From Campylobacterales bacterium (GTDB lineage: Bacteria > Campylobacterota > Campylobacteria > Campylobacterales > Sulfurovaceae): a DNA stretch of 64,000 bases. Location: positions 1-64,000 of the forward strand of contig JACXUM010000002.1 of NCBI GenBank assembly GCA_014763895.1. The letters run 5' to 3'. Of this stretch, positions 18,079-27,844 are shown one piece after another. Under the pieces are notes generated by a model. That model did no database searches, was not told the DNA's origin, and saw nothing but the letters and a program-made list of their open reading frames with translations. The position numbers were made by a program, and so were the translations under genes. Position 1 is the stretch's first letter, and each line of letters begins with the position of its first letter.

Positions 18079-19311
18079 ATGTTTGACGAAATACAATTTG
18101 AAAAAATAAACCGATTGCCTAAATATATTTTTGCGCAGATCAATGAGTTGAAGATGAATGCCAGAAGAGCCGGAGAGGATATCATCGACTTTTCAATGGG
18201 AAATCCTGATGGAAGAACACCGCAGCCGATCGTTGATAAATTGTGTGAAACAGCCAACCGTGACAAAACACACGGCTACAGTGCAAGTAAGGGGATATAT
18301 AAGCTCCGCCTTGCAATGGCAAAATGGTATAAACGCAAATACAATGTAGACCTTGACCCTGAAGCTGAAATAGTTGCAACCATGGGAAGTAAAGAGGGAT
18401 ATGTTCACCTTGTCCAGGCTATCAGCAATCCGGGGGATGTAGCTATCGTTCCGGATCCGACCTATCCTATCCATTCGCAGGCGTTTATACTTGCCGGGGC
18501 AAATGTCGAGAAGATGGAACTTGTTTTTGATGAGAAAACGTTTGCCGTGGATGAGGACAGGTTTATGAAAGATATAGAAGATGCATTGGAAAATTCGGTC
18601 CCAAAAGCAAAATTTCTTGTACTCAACTTCCCGCATAACCCGACCACGGCAACCGTGACACCGGAATTTTACAAACGTATCGTTGCTTTGGCAAAAGAGA
18701 AGCGTTTTTACATTATTTCCGATATTGCATATGCCGATTTGGCATTTGATGGCTACAAAACGCCTTCTATTTTGGAGGTTGAAGGTGCCAAGGATGTGGC
18801 AGTTGAGTCTTATACTCTTTCTAAAAGTTTCAGTATGGCGGGATGGCGTGTCGGGTTTATCGTAGGAAACCGTAAACTGGTCGGTGCCTTGCAGAGTATC
18901 AAGTCATGGCTGGATTACGGGATGTTTACACCGATCCAGGTCGCTGCAACGGTTGCACTTGATGAGTATAGCCATATCCCCGAAGAAGAAGTTCTCCCAC
19001 GCTATCAGCACAGAAGGGATGTAGCGATCGAAGCGTTTACCCAAGCAGGCTGGCCGCTTGAGAAACCAAATGCAAGTATGTTTATCTGGGCTAAGATACC
19101 TGAGATCGCGCGTGATATGGGAAGTTTGGAGTTCTCCAAGCAGTTATTGGTCAAGGCCGGTGTTGCGGTAAGCCCCGGGATCGGTTTTGGAAAATACGGG
19201 GATGAGTATGTACGTATCGCTTTGATCGAAAATGAAAAACGTATCAGACAGGCAGCCAGAAACATCAAAAAGTTCCTGAAATCTCTCGAAGAGGAAAAGA
19301 AGAATGGTTAA
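18079..19311 (+). CDS. PLP-dependent class I/II aminotransferase (AlaC / LL-DAP aminotransferase-like)
   Basis: DFSMGNPDGRTPQPIVDKL, HGYSASKGIYKLRLAMAKWYKRKY, SYTLSKSFSMAGWRVGF. Confidence 0.93.
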   Translation: MFDEIQFEKINRLPKYIFAQINELKMNARRAGEDIIDFSMGNPDGRTPQPIVDKLCETANRDKTHGYSASKGIYKLRLAMAKWYKRKYNVDLDPEAEIVATMGSKEGYVHLVQAISNPGDVAIVPDPTYPIHSQAFILAGANVEKMELVFDEKTFAVDEDRFMKDIEDALENSVPKAKFLVLNFPHNPTTATVTPEFYKRIVALAKEKRFYIISDIAYADLAFDGYKTPSILEVEGAKDVAVESYTLSKSFSMAGWRVGFIVGNRKLVGALQSIKSWLDYGMFTPIQVAATVALDEYSHIPEEEVLPRYQHRRDVAIEAFTQAGWPLEKPNASMFIWAKIPEIARDMGSLEFSKQLLVKAGVAVSPGIGFGKYGDEYVRIALIENEKRIRQAARNIKKFLKSLEEEKKNG

Positions 19312-20569
19312 AATAGGTATCTTGGGTGTAGGAACGGTAGGTGCTAGTGTCGCCAGAATACTCCAGGAGAACGCAGATATCATTGAAGCGAGGGCAGGTA
19401 AAAAGATCGTTGTCAAATCGGGTGTAGTGAAAGATCTTTCCAAAGACCGCGGCGTATCGATCAAACTCAGCGACGACCCCAATGATGTCATTGATGATCC
19501 CGAGATTGATATTGTTATAGAATTGATGGGGGGTGTGGATGAGGCCTATACACTGGTCAAAAAAGCGCTTGAACAAAAAAAGGCAGTTGTCACAGCCAAT
19601 AAAGCTTTGCTTGCTTACCACCGTTATGAACTTCAGGAACTTGCCGGGGATATTCCATTCATGTATGAAGCGAGTACGGCAGGTGGTATACCGATTATCG
19701 GAGCGTTGAGAAGCGGCCTTTCGGCAAACCACATCAATGCCATTCAAGGGATCATGAACGGGACTTGCAACTATATGCTGACCAAAATGATCCATGAAGG
19801 TGCGGACTACCAGGAAATACTCAAAGAAGCACAGGATCTAGGATATGCCGAAGCTGATCCGACCTTTGATGTGGGCGGTTTTGATGCTTCACACAAACTT
19901 CTTATTCTTGCAAGTATAGCTTATGGTCTGGATGCAAAGCCCGAAGATATCCTCATCGAAGGGATCGAAAATATTACTCCGACCGATGTCGCCTTTGCCA
20001 AGGATTTTGAATATGCGATCAAATTGCTTGGAATCGCGAAGAAAGTTGGTAATAAAGTAGAGTTGCGCGTTCATCCAACAATGATCCCGCAAGAGAGCAT
20101 GCTTGCCAAAGTAGACGGTGTGATGAATGCTGTGATGGTCAACGGAGACTGTGTCGGCGAGACGATGTACTATGGCCCCGGTGCAGGCGGTAATGCAACC
20201 GCATCAGCGGTGATCGCTGATATCGTGGATATCGTAAGAGGTAATAGCGGCCCGATGCTTGGCTATAAAAAACCACTCGAAAGTGGATTGACGCTATTGC
20301 CAAAAGAAGAGATACGTTCGCACTATTACCTGCGGATGAGCGTCGACGATAAAAAAGGGGTACTTGCTGAGGTGACCCGGCTTTTCAGCGAGTTGGATAT
20401 CTCTATCGAAGCGATGATGCAAAAGCCTGATATCGACAAAGATGCCTGTGTCGAACTTCTTTTTGTAATCCATGAGTGTGAAGAGAAAACGATACAGCAA
20501 GCGATTGTAGAGCTTGAAAAACTGGATGTGATCCACGGTAAAGTAGGAATGATAAGGATAGAACAGTAA
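19304..20569 (+). CDS. hom: homoserine dehydrogenase
   Basis: GVGTVGASVARIL, VTANKALLAYH, GIMNGTCNYMLTKM, DPTFDVGGFDASHKL, C-terminal ACT domain. Confidence 0.97.
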   Translation: MVKIGILGVGTVGASVARILQENADIIEARAGKKIVVKSGVVKDLSKDRGVSIKLSDDPNDVIDDPEIDIVIELMGGVDEAYTLVKKALEQKKAVVTANKALLAYHRYELQELAGDIPFMYEASTAGGIPIIGALRSGLSANHINAIQGIMNGTCNYMLTKMIHEGADYQEILKEAQDLGYAEADPTFDVGGFDASHKLLILASIAYGLDAKPEDILIEGIENITPTDVAFAKDFEYAIKLLGIAKKVGNKVELRVHPTMIPQESMLAKVDGVMNAVMVNGDCVGETMYYGPGAGGNATASAVIADIVDIVRGNSGPMLGYKKPLESGLTLLPKEEIRSHYYLRMSVDDKKGVLAEVTRLFSELDISIEAMMQKPDIDKDACVELLFVIHECEEKTIQQAIVELEKLDVIHGKVGMIRIEQ

Positions 20570-21066
20570 TGGCAAAAGACCACTATTTCGATATCACGGC
20601 TAAACTGGATATGATGGAGCTCAAAAATGCTGTCGTCATGGCTGAAAAAGAGGTGATAACCCGGTTTGACTTTAAAGGTGTGGTAGCTGAGTTCAATCTC
20701 AATGAAAAAGCCAAAACGTTGAGCTTGAGCAGTTCAAGTGAGCAAAAGATCGATGCACTCAAAGATATTTTGATCAACAAACTGGTTAAAAGAGGCATTT
20801 CCGGCAAATCACTTGAAGAGGTTAAAACCGAAGGGATCAGCGGGGGCAACGTCAAAGTGGTCTACCGTATCGTTGACAGTATCGACAAAGAGGAAGCCAA
20901 AAAGATCGTTAAGGCGATCAAAGATATGAAGATTAAAGTGACACCTTCCATCCAGGGTGATGAAGTACGTGTCAGCGGAAAGAAGATCGATGAACTGCAA
21001 GCGGTTATGCAGGAAGTCAAAAAGTTGGATCTCAAAGCGCCGTTGGTTTTTGGAAACTTCAAATAG
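20569..21066 (+). CDS. YajQ family cyclic-di-GMP/nucleotide-binding protein
   Basis: FDITAKLDMMELKNAVVMAEKEVITRFDFKGV, RVSGKKIDELQAVM. Confidence 0.95.
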   Translation: MAKDHYFDITAKLDMMELKNAVVMAEKEVITRFDFKGVVAEFNLNEKAKTLSLSSSSEQKIDALKDILINKLVKRGISGKSLEEVKTEGISGGNVKVVYRIVDSIDKEEAKKIVKAIKDMKIKVTPSIQGDEVRVSGKKIDELQAVMQEVKKLDLKAPLVFGNFK

Positions 21067-21085
21067 TTTTTTTAAATGTTTTTCT

Positions 21086-21205
21086 CTTCATTTTTTTAGA
21101 AAAAACGAAGCAAAACTAGCAAATGCGGTTTTCAAAGCAAAAGTTTCTTTAGAAAAAATCGTCATTCCTCTTGAACTGCTTTGCTTTCAAGGTCGTTTGG
21201 GATGA
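21086..21205 (+). repeat. dispersed intergenic repeat, copy A
   Basis: CTTC-ATTTTTTTAGAAAAAAC-GAAG hairpin, then AAGCAAAAGTTTCTTTAGAAAAAATCGTCAT...GCTTTGCTTTCAAGGTCGTTTG, matching copy B at 63435-63522. Confidence 0.7.
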
Positions 21206-21225
21206 TAGTTTTCTTATTTATTGAG

Positions 21226-21255
21226 TTAAAGAGTGCGTACTTATGCACTCTTTTA
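21226..21255. terminator. bidirectional terminator between yajQ and the convergent small ORF
   Basis: TAAAGAGTGC-gtacttat-GCACTCTTTTA stem-loop with T/A flanks. Confidence 0.7.
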
Positions 21256-21260
21256 AAGAT

Positions 21261-21503
21261 TTACGAACAGTGTCCGCCACCGCAGCATCCTGAATGTTGC
21301 TGTCTCATATCCACAGCGATATGAAAGTTCTCACCTTCTTCTCTCAGTTCAAACGCATGTTTTTGGCAGAACTTGTCATTCATATGATTGACCATTAGTT
21401 TTGCCTGAAGCAATGCATCATCTTTTGAATCAAATGTTTTGTTATTTTCGTATGCAGATCTTTGGAAACATCCGCACTCTTTTTCTACGATAATTGTAGC
21501 CAT
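21261..21503 (-). CDS. small protein with Cys/His/Gly-rich C-terminus
   Basis: 80-aa ORF ending AVDMRQQHSGCCGGGHCS; upstream purine-rich RBS. Confidence 0.7.
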   Translation of the reverse strand: MATIIVEKECGCFQRSAYENNKTFDSKDDALLQAKLMVNHMNDKFCQKHAFELREEGENFHIAVDMRQQHSGCCGGGHCS

Positions 21504-21661
21504 GGGTAATCCTTTCTAAATTATTTTAAGGTTTCGCATCATAGCAAAGTTTGCTGAAATTATATTTAAGATAAAATCTGTCCTATTAAATGGTTAATTT
21601 TAAGTGAAACTAGGTTAAAAGTAAACAATAGTTTTTTAGTTTGATTGCATAAGGGCCTTCG

Positions 21662-23773
21662 ATGACAAAAAAAGTGGATGCAAAAGAGATAGAGAGTGTA
21701 TGTACCTACTGTGGTGTAGGGTGTGACATCACCGGTGTGGTAGAGAACAACAAAATCGTTGAGATCTATGCGCAAAAAGACGGAGTGGTTTCTGAGGGAA
21801 ATCTCTGTATCAAGGGAAAATACGGATATGACTTTGTTGATGCCAAAGACCGTATACGAGAACCTCGTATCAAAAAGACGTTTTTGGACAAGAATCCTGC
21901 CATCAAAAGTGCAGTGACAGACAAACTGAGCGAACTTGACAGTGAGTATATGACCTGTGATGTAGATACGGCTACGACAATAGCGAGCATGAAGCTTGAT
22001 GAGATCAGAAAGACCTACGGCGGCGACAGTTTTTGTGCGATTGGAGGAGCGAGAACCTCATGTGAGAGCGCGTATGCTTTCCAGAAGTTTTGCCGTGAAA
22101 CGATGGAGTCCCCGCATGTTGACAACTGTGCAAGGGTCTGTCACTCGCCAAGCCTAAAGGGAATGAGGGCAACGATCGGCGAGGGAGCGGCAACCAACCC
22201 TTATAACGATATCTATGAGACGGAGTTCATGGTCGTGATCGGCTCCAATACGATGGAGGCGCATCCCATCATCTCCAACCGTATCGTCGATGTGGCAAGA
22301 CAGCATAACAACCTAGCCGTGATCGATGTACGTGAGACAAAATTGGCAAAATTGGCAAAACATAACTGTATCATCCCGTTTGAGTCCAACCTGCTTATTC
22401 TTAACATGATGGCGTATGTGGTCATCAATGAAGAGTTGTATGATGAAGGTTTCATCAAGAACCGCACCAAAGGGTTTGAGGAGTTCAAAGAGAAGATCCT
22501 GGGCGATCCGTATGCAAATCCTGCGTTTTTCAAAAATATTGAAGGGTATGAATATCTTGCAAAGATGATCCCGAACATCGCCAGGGAGTATGCAGTCAAA
22601 AAATCAATGATCTTCTGGGGGCTTGGGATCACCGAACATCTGGACGGATCGTATGCGGTTATGGCGATCACCCATTTGGCTTTAATGACAGGGAACGTAG
22701 GGAAAACGGGAGCAGGGCTGATGCCGCTGAGAGGTCAGAACAATGTTCAAGGTGCATGCGATATGGGGTGTCTGCCTTATTTCGCACCTGATTACCAGCA
22801 GCCAAAAGTAGAAGGTCTGATGACGCCTCAGCTGATCGATGCGATGATCGAAGGGAAGATCAAAGCACTATTGAACATGGGGGAGGATATTACACATATC
22901 CATCCAAATCTCAACAAGATAGACAAAGCGATCGATAAACTCGAATTCATCATGGTTCAGGAACTCTTTATGACCGATATCGCCAAAAGGGCCGATGTGG
23001 TGATCGGAGTGAAAAGCGCTTATGAAAAGACGGGCGTTTATGTCAATGCAATGAGAAGATTGCATCTCTCTCAGCCGCTTGTACAAAGCGACCTACCAGA
23101 TGACTGGGAGCTTCTGACACAGATGGCAGGGAAGCTGGGGGACAGTAAAAACTTTAGCTTCAAAAGCAGTGAAGATGTCTGGAACGAAGTACGCCAGGTA
23201 GCGCCAAGAAGATTTTCAGGGGCAGCTTACTACCGGTTGGAGCGTCACAGAAAAAGAGGGATGCAGTGGCCGATCTACCATGAAGACACCCCGATCCTGC
23301 ATTTGCTGGATTTTAGAACCGAAGATGGTCTAGGCAAATATGTCTATAAACAGTATGAGCCAAGAGGAATGGTACAGGAGATACTCGATAAAAGCTTCTA
23401 TAAAGGAGGAAATGAGGGGTATTATCTTACAACGGGAAGGACATTGGCGCATTATAATAATGCTGCTCAGACCAAGAGAAGCCAGAAGCTTGAGAGCAAA
23501 TATGACGAAGACGTGTTGCTGGCAAATATAGAAGATGAAGAAAGATTCGGTGATAAAGTGATCTTGAAAAGTGAGTATGGAGAGAGTGAAGCCCTCAGTG
23601 TCCGTTATACGGACAAGGTGAAACCAAGAACGCTCTTTTGCACCTTTCACCATGCCAAAAGCCGTATCAATGCGCTTTTCGGTGACGAATGTGATGAACT
23701 GATCCTCACCGCTCGTTTTAAATCGGTCAAGGTCGATGTAATCCCGGTAGGTGATGAGGTAGCCTGCAGCTGA
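21662..23773 (+). CDS. molybdopterin-dependent oxidoreductase, formate dehydrogenase alpha-like (Cys-type)
   Basis: CTYCGVGCDITGVVENNKIV...NLCIKGKYGYDFV 4Fe-4S motif; NCARVCHSPSLKGMRATIGEGAATNPY; MTGNVGKTGAGLMPLRGQNNVQGACDMGCLP. Confidence 0.93.
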   Translation: MTKKVDAKEIESVCTYCGVGCDITGVVENNKIVEIYAQKDGVVSEGNLCIKGKYGYDFVDAKDRIREPRIKKTFLDKNPAIKSAVTDKLSELDSEYMTCDVDTATTIASMKLDEIRKTYGGDSFCAIGGARTSCESAYAFQKFCRETMESPHVDNCARVCHSPSLKGMRATIGEGAATNPYNDIYETEFMVVIGSNTMEAHPIISNRIVDVARQHNNLAVIDVRETKLAKLAKHNCIIPFESNLLILNMMAYVVINEELYDEGFIKNRTKGFEEFKEKILGDPYANPAFFKNIEGYEYLAKMIPNIAREYAVKKSMIFWGLGITEHLDGSYAVMAITHLALMTGNVGKTGAGLMPLRGQNNVQGACDMGCLPYFAPDYQQPKVEGLMTPQLIDAMIEGKIKALLNMGEDITHIHPNLNKIDKAIDKLEFIMVQELFMTDIAKRADVVIGVKSAYEKTGVYVNAMRRLHLSQPLVQSDLPDDWELLTQMAGKLGDSKNFSFKSSEDVWNEVRQVAPRRFSGAAYYRLERHRKRGMQWPIYHEDTPILHLLDFRTEDGLGKYVYKQYEPRGMVQEILDKSFYKGGNEGYYLTTGRTLAHYNNAAQTKRSQKLESKYDEDVLLANIEDEERFGDKVILKSEYGESEALSVRYTDKVKPRTLFCTFHHAKSRINALFGDECDELILTARFKSVKVDVIPVGDEVACS

Positions 23774-24120
23774 TGCGTACCTCTCCCAAGATCTACGGTG
23801 ACAAAAGCGAGACAGAGGCTACGCGCTTTTTGGAGGAGAGAGGTTTTGTCATCATAGAACGCAACTTTTTTGCCAAGAAACTGGGCGAGATCGACATCAT
23901 CGCCAAGCAAGATAATGTTCTGCACTTCATAGAGGTCAAAAGTGCCAAAGCGGATTTTGATCCGGTCTACAACTTTACACCTTCCAAACTCAAAAAAGTA
24001 ATCAATTCGGCTCAGTACTACTTAAAAACAAAATCCTTAGATTTGCCGTTTTGTATCGATGCCCTTATCATACGTAAAGATAAAATAGAGTTTTTGGAAA
24101 ATGTAACGATGGGAATGTAA
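23773..24120 (+). CDS. YraN/UPF0102 family endonuclease-like protein
   Basis: KSETEATRFLEERGFVIIERNFFAKKLGEIDIIAKQDNVLHFIEVKS. Confidence 0.93.
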   Translation: MRTSPKIYGDKSETEATRFLEERGFVIIERNFFAKKLGEIDIIAKQDNVLHFIEVKSAKADFDPVYNFTPSKLKKVINSAQYYLKTKSLDLPFCIDALIIRKDKIEFLENVTMGM

Positions 24121-24141
24121 AAAAACTTCAATTTCCTGCTG

Positions 24142-25287
24142 CTATCGTTGAAGCAATTTTGTGTGCGATTGCCAAAATGATAGGAAAGATTTTGAAATGG
24201 AAAATGTTTGAGAATACTCTAAACAGTTTTTGGTAAGTTGTTGAAGTATTTGAGGATTATGAAGACAGTATTCAAAAAGATCAGCCCATTCTTGGTGATT
24301 TTGAATACTATTGATAAATCCAACCTGTTTACTGCTTCGATTTACAATTGTCTGAGGACCTCCTATATTGCTTACCAAGACAGGTAGCCCGCTTGCTATA
24401 GCTTCAAAAACAACTTGTCCTAAGGTATCTGTCGTAGATGGAAATGCAAAAATATCGCTGCTTGTATAGATGGTTGCAAGTTCTTGATTGATTTTTCTCC
24501 CCAGGAATTTGATATTTAAATTTGGATAGTTTTTTTGATATTTGGTGATATTGCCTTCTCCCACAATGATGAGGTAGGGTGAATGCTTTTCATGTTTTGT
24601 ATAGAAGATTTTCCATGCTTCAAATAAAAAATCCAAATTTTTTTCATTGGTTACGCGGCCTACATATAAAAACTTCATTCTGTCTTGTTGGATATGATAT
24701 TGGGACCAAATGTCCATATTTTTATATTTTGGATGGAAATTTTGAATATTGATTCCAGGATGAATAGTATGAACTTCTCTATGATAAATATCTTGTTGGA
24801 TGATCTTGATATATTCATTGGAACGTGACAAGAGGAAACGAAAATCTTTATAGAACCACCGAAGATATGTTTGGGTAATTTTTTTTAACATATTCAGTTT
24901 TGTGTTTTTGTAAACATACATAGGAAAATCTGTATGGTAGGTCCCAACAAGTGGAATGTTATATTTTTTCGCTATTAACCGTCCGTATAAACCGGCAACC
25001 CCAGGCGTAGAGATATGCATAATGTCCGGATTTAAAGTTAAGATTTTTTCTTTTATCTGCGTATAAGACGGAACGACGAAATCCAATTCTTTATAAAACG
25101 GCATTTCCATCTTCCAGACCGGTTGTAAGATAAAACTGTTTGGATGTTGTTTACATCGATGTTTCGCTGTTACAGTAATAACATATAATTGTTTGTTTTG
25201 TAAGGTTGCTTCATCCAACATATCATTCAGAAATCTTGATACACCGTTGAGGTCGCAAAAGGTATCTGTCACTATGCATACTTTCAT
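24142..25287 (-). CDS. glycosyltransferase family 4 (GT-B) protein
   Basis: VTDTFCDLNGVSRFL, GTYHTDFPMYVYK, FLYVGRVTNEKNLDFLFEA, SSDIFAFPSTTDTLGQVVFEAIASGLPVLVSNIGGPQTIV. Confidence 0.93.
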   Translation of the reverse strand: MKVCIVTDTFCDLNGVSRFLNDMLDEATLQNKQLYVITVTAKHRCKQHPNSFILQPVWKMEMPFYKELDFVVPSYTQIKEKILTLNPDIMHISTPGVAGLYGRLIAKKYNIPLVGTYHTDFPMYVYKNTKLNMLKKITQTYLRWFYKDFRFLLSRSNEYIKIIQQDIYHREVHTIHPGINIQNFHPKYKNMDIWSQYHIQQDRMKFLYVGRVTNEKNLDFLFEAWKIFYTKHEKHSPYLIIVGEGNITKYQKNYPNLNIKFLGRKINQELATIYTSSDIFAFPSTTDTLGQVVFEAIASGLPVLVSNIGGPQTIVNRSSKQVGFINSIQNHQEWADLFEYCLHNPQILQQLTKNCLEYSQTFSISKSFLSFWQSHTKLLQR

Positions 25288-25470
25288 AATGATATACTAT
25301 GAAAGTATGTTATCACTTTGGTAACATGTTGTATCTACTAAAAATAGTTTTTTTATGAGCGCATCAAATGTCCGAGTGGCTAAATAGCATAAGATGCCTT
25401 CGGGAGAGGTGATTGTAGATCTTTGGTTTTGTGATATAATTTCTAAAAATGATATCCCAAAGGCGGGCTT

Positions 25471-26253
25471 ATGAGACTCTCGGATGAGCAGTTAGAACAA
25501 TTTGACAGAGACGGTTTTATCGTTTTACGCGATTTTGCCCCTAAAGAACAGTGTGAAGCGATACTGGATGTGGCAAAAACCCATCTTAAATACCGCATCG
25601 AGCCTTTGGAGACAGAAACAGGTTATGATCAAAAAGACAAAGCCTATCGTACGGACGTAGCAGATTATCGCAGCCTGTTTCAGGAGGAATTGGCCCCTGT
25701 AAGGCGATTGAGACAGGTATATGAGCGGGATATCCTCTTCAAAGAGTGGATGGAAGATGCCAAGATACGACCGATACTTGAGCAGATTTTGAGAGACAAG
25801 GTTGTCCTGACACTGGCACATCACAACTCTATCATGACCAAAATGCCGCATGTAAGCACACAGACCAGATGGCATCAGGACAGGCGGTATTGGCGCTATA
25901 CGGACAATAATCTCGTAAGTGTCTGGCTGGCTTTGGGAGAAGAATACAGCGATAACGGCGTGCTTGAATTCATGCCGGGAAGTCACCGTATGCATTTTGA
26001 TGCGGACCAGTTTGACGAAAAAGAGTATTTCAGGGAAGACAGTCCCAAAAATAGTGCACTGATACAATCCAAAGTCTCAACCAGACTGCAGAGAGGGGAT
26101 GTCGTTATCTTCCATTCTCTTTTGCTTCACAGGGCCAATAAAAACGATACCGATGAGCCAAAGATCGCTTTTGTCTATACAGTCAAAGGGTCACGTACCA
26201 AAGCGATAGAGAACACAAGGTCCTCTGCGTATTCTGAAGTAGCATTGGATTGA
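25471..26253 (+). CDS. phytanoyl-CoA dioxygenase (PhyH) family protein
   Basis: FDRDGFIVLRDFAPKEQCEAIL, RWHQDRRYWRYTDNNLVSVWLAL, LEFMPGSH, VIFHSLLLHRANKN. Confidence 0.9.
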   Translation: MRLSDEQLEQFDRDGFIVLRDFAPKEQCEAILDVAKTHLKYRIEPLETETGYDQKDKAYRTDVADYRSLFQEELAPVRRLRQVYERDILFKEWMEDAKIRPILEQILRDKVVLTLAHHNSIMTKMPHVSTQTRWHQDRRYWRYTDNNLVSVWLALGEEYSDNGVLEFMPGSHRMHFDADQFDEKEYFREDSPKNSALIQSKVSTRLQRGDVVIFHSLLLHRANKNDTDEPKIAFVYTVKGSRTKAIENTRSSAYSEVALD

Positions 26254-26301
26254 CAAAACGACACAATGACGGTAAGAGTCTAACAGAAGTACAAAAAAGG
26301 G

Positions 26302-26330
26302 TTGACAAAATAAAAAAGATAAGTTATAAC
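26302..26330 (+). promoter_or_regulatory. sigma70-type promoter upstream of trxA
   Basis: TTGACA (26302-26307), 17-bp spacer, TATAAC (26325-26330); a second TATAAT lies nearer the gene. Confidence 0.6.
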
Positions 26331-26391
26331 AATGACTCATTAACGTACATTAGTGTATAATAAATATTATCAATCATGAAAGGATATAAAT

Positions 26392-26709
26392 ATGGGTAAA
26401 TATGTAGAATTGACATCAGCAAACTTTGATGCAACAGTAGCTGAAGGTGTAACAATGGTAGATTTTTGGGCTCCATGGTGCGGACCTTGTAGAATGATCG
26501 CTCCGGTTATCGAAGAGCTTGCCGCAGATTTCGAAGGTAAAGCGACTATCGCAAAAGTAAATACGGATGAAGAGCAGGAATTGGCTATCAAATACGGAAT
26601 CAGATCAATCCCTGCAATTCTTTTCTTTAAAAACGGTGAAGTAGTGGATCAAATGATAGGTGCAGCTTCTAAAGATGCATTTGCTGAAAAATTGAACGCT
26701 CAACTTTAA
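26392..26709 (+). CDS. trxA: thioredoxin
   Basis: VDFWAPWCGPCRMIAPVIEELA, IRSIPAILFFKNGE. Confidence 0.98.
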   Translation: MGKYVELTSANFDATVAEGVTMVDFWAPWCGPCRMIAPVIEELAADFEGKATIAKVNTDEEQELAIKYGIRSIPAILFFKNGEVVDQMIGAASKDAFAEKLNAQL

Positions 26710-26747
26710 TAAAGCATTTGGCACAATGTGCCAGGTCTTCATCCAAC

Positions 26748-26797
26748 ACCGGGTTTGCCGCTTGAGGAAGCCCGGTAAATGGGTTGTTTTTAATTAC
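26748..26797 (+). terminator. probable terminator after trxA
   Basis: ACCGGGTTT-gccgcttgagg-AAGCCCGGT stem, downstream TTGTTTTTAATT; preceded by a second hairpin TGGCAC-aat-GTGCCA. Confidence 0.55.
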
Positions 26798-26904
26798 ATT
26801 CGTATCTACATTTAGATAAAATCTCTTAAAATCTTTAGTCAAGTATTTACACTATATTAAGTAATTATTTGATTAAATATTTTAAACCCTCAAAAGGAAT
26901 TGAA

Positions 26905-27843
26905 ATGCTTGATTGTGCGATTATCGGCGGGGGGCCGGCCGGTCTTACAGCCGGTTTGTATGCAACACGCGGCGGGCTTAAAAATGTAACGCTTTTTGAA
27001 ATGGGAATGCCCGGAGGGCAGATCACGCAAAGTTCGGAGATCGAGAACTATCCTGGATATTTTGAACATGGTAAAACAGGTATGGATTTTATGGATACTT
27101 GGCAGGAGCAGTGTTTCCATTTCGGGCTTAAACATGAGATGAAAAAAGTCCAAAAAGTCCAAAAAGCGGATGAGCATTTTGTGGTTACGTTTGAAAACGG
27201 TGAGAGTACGCTTTCAAGGACTGTCGTTGTATGTACCGGAAGTACGCCAAAAAGAGCCGGATTCAAGGGGGAAAATGAATTCTTCGGGAAAGGTGTCAGT
27301 ACTTGTGCGACCTGTGACGGATTCTTTTACAAGAACAGACCGGTTGCAGTCCTTGGAGGCGGGGATACGGCACTTGAAGAAGCGTATTATCTTTCCAACA
27401 TCTGTTCTGAAGTCTTTGTGATCCATCGGCGTGATCATTTCAGGGCGGCTCCTTCAACTGTGGACAGGGCACAAAGAAAAGAGAATATCCATTTTGTACT
27501 GGAAAGTACGGTTGAAGAAGTCATGGGTGATGCCATGGGAGTAACCGGTGTCAAGATAAAGGATAAAAGCGGAGAACTCTCTACTCTGGAGGTACCAGGT
27601 CTCTTTGTTTTTGTTGGACAGAATGTCAATAACGATGTTTTAAAAACAAATGATGGGTCTTTTATCTGTGATGTGAATGAGGCGGGTCAGGTTATAGTGG
27701 ATTTGAGCATGAGAACTTCGTTGGAAGGTCTTTTTGCTGCAGGTGACATACGTATAGAGGCACCTAAACAAGTAGTATGTGCAGCCGGTGACGGTGCGAC
27801 GGCTGCATTGGGAGCGATTTCATATATTCAGGAGCAAGCATAA
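26905..27843 (+). CDS. trxB: thioredoxin reductase
   Basis: [57 protein letters not shown]. Confidence 0.97.
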   Translation: MLDCAIIGGGPAGLTAGLYATRGGLKNVTLFEMGMPGGQITQSSEIENYPGYFEHGKTGMDFMDTWQEQCFHFGLKHEMKKVQKVQKADEHFVVTFENGESTLSRTVVVCTGSTPKRAGFKGENEFFGKGVSTCATCDGFFYKNRPVAVLGGGDTALEEAYYLSNICSEVFVIHRRDHFRAAPSTVDRAQRKENIHFVLESTVEEVMGDAMGVTGVKIKDKSGELSTLEVPGLFVFVGQNVNNDVLKTNDGSFICDVNEAGQVIVDLSMRTSLEGLFAAGDIRIEAPKQVVCAAGDGATAALGAISYIQEQA

Positions 27844-27844
27844 T

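Noticed and set aside
27142-27165. Tandem gtccaaaaa units in trxB (KKVQKVQK), and ttggcaaaa units in the molybdoenzyme (~22339-22362)
   Set aside because: Only 2-3 short in-frame units inside conserved proteins; too few to call a phase-variable repeat.
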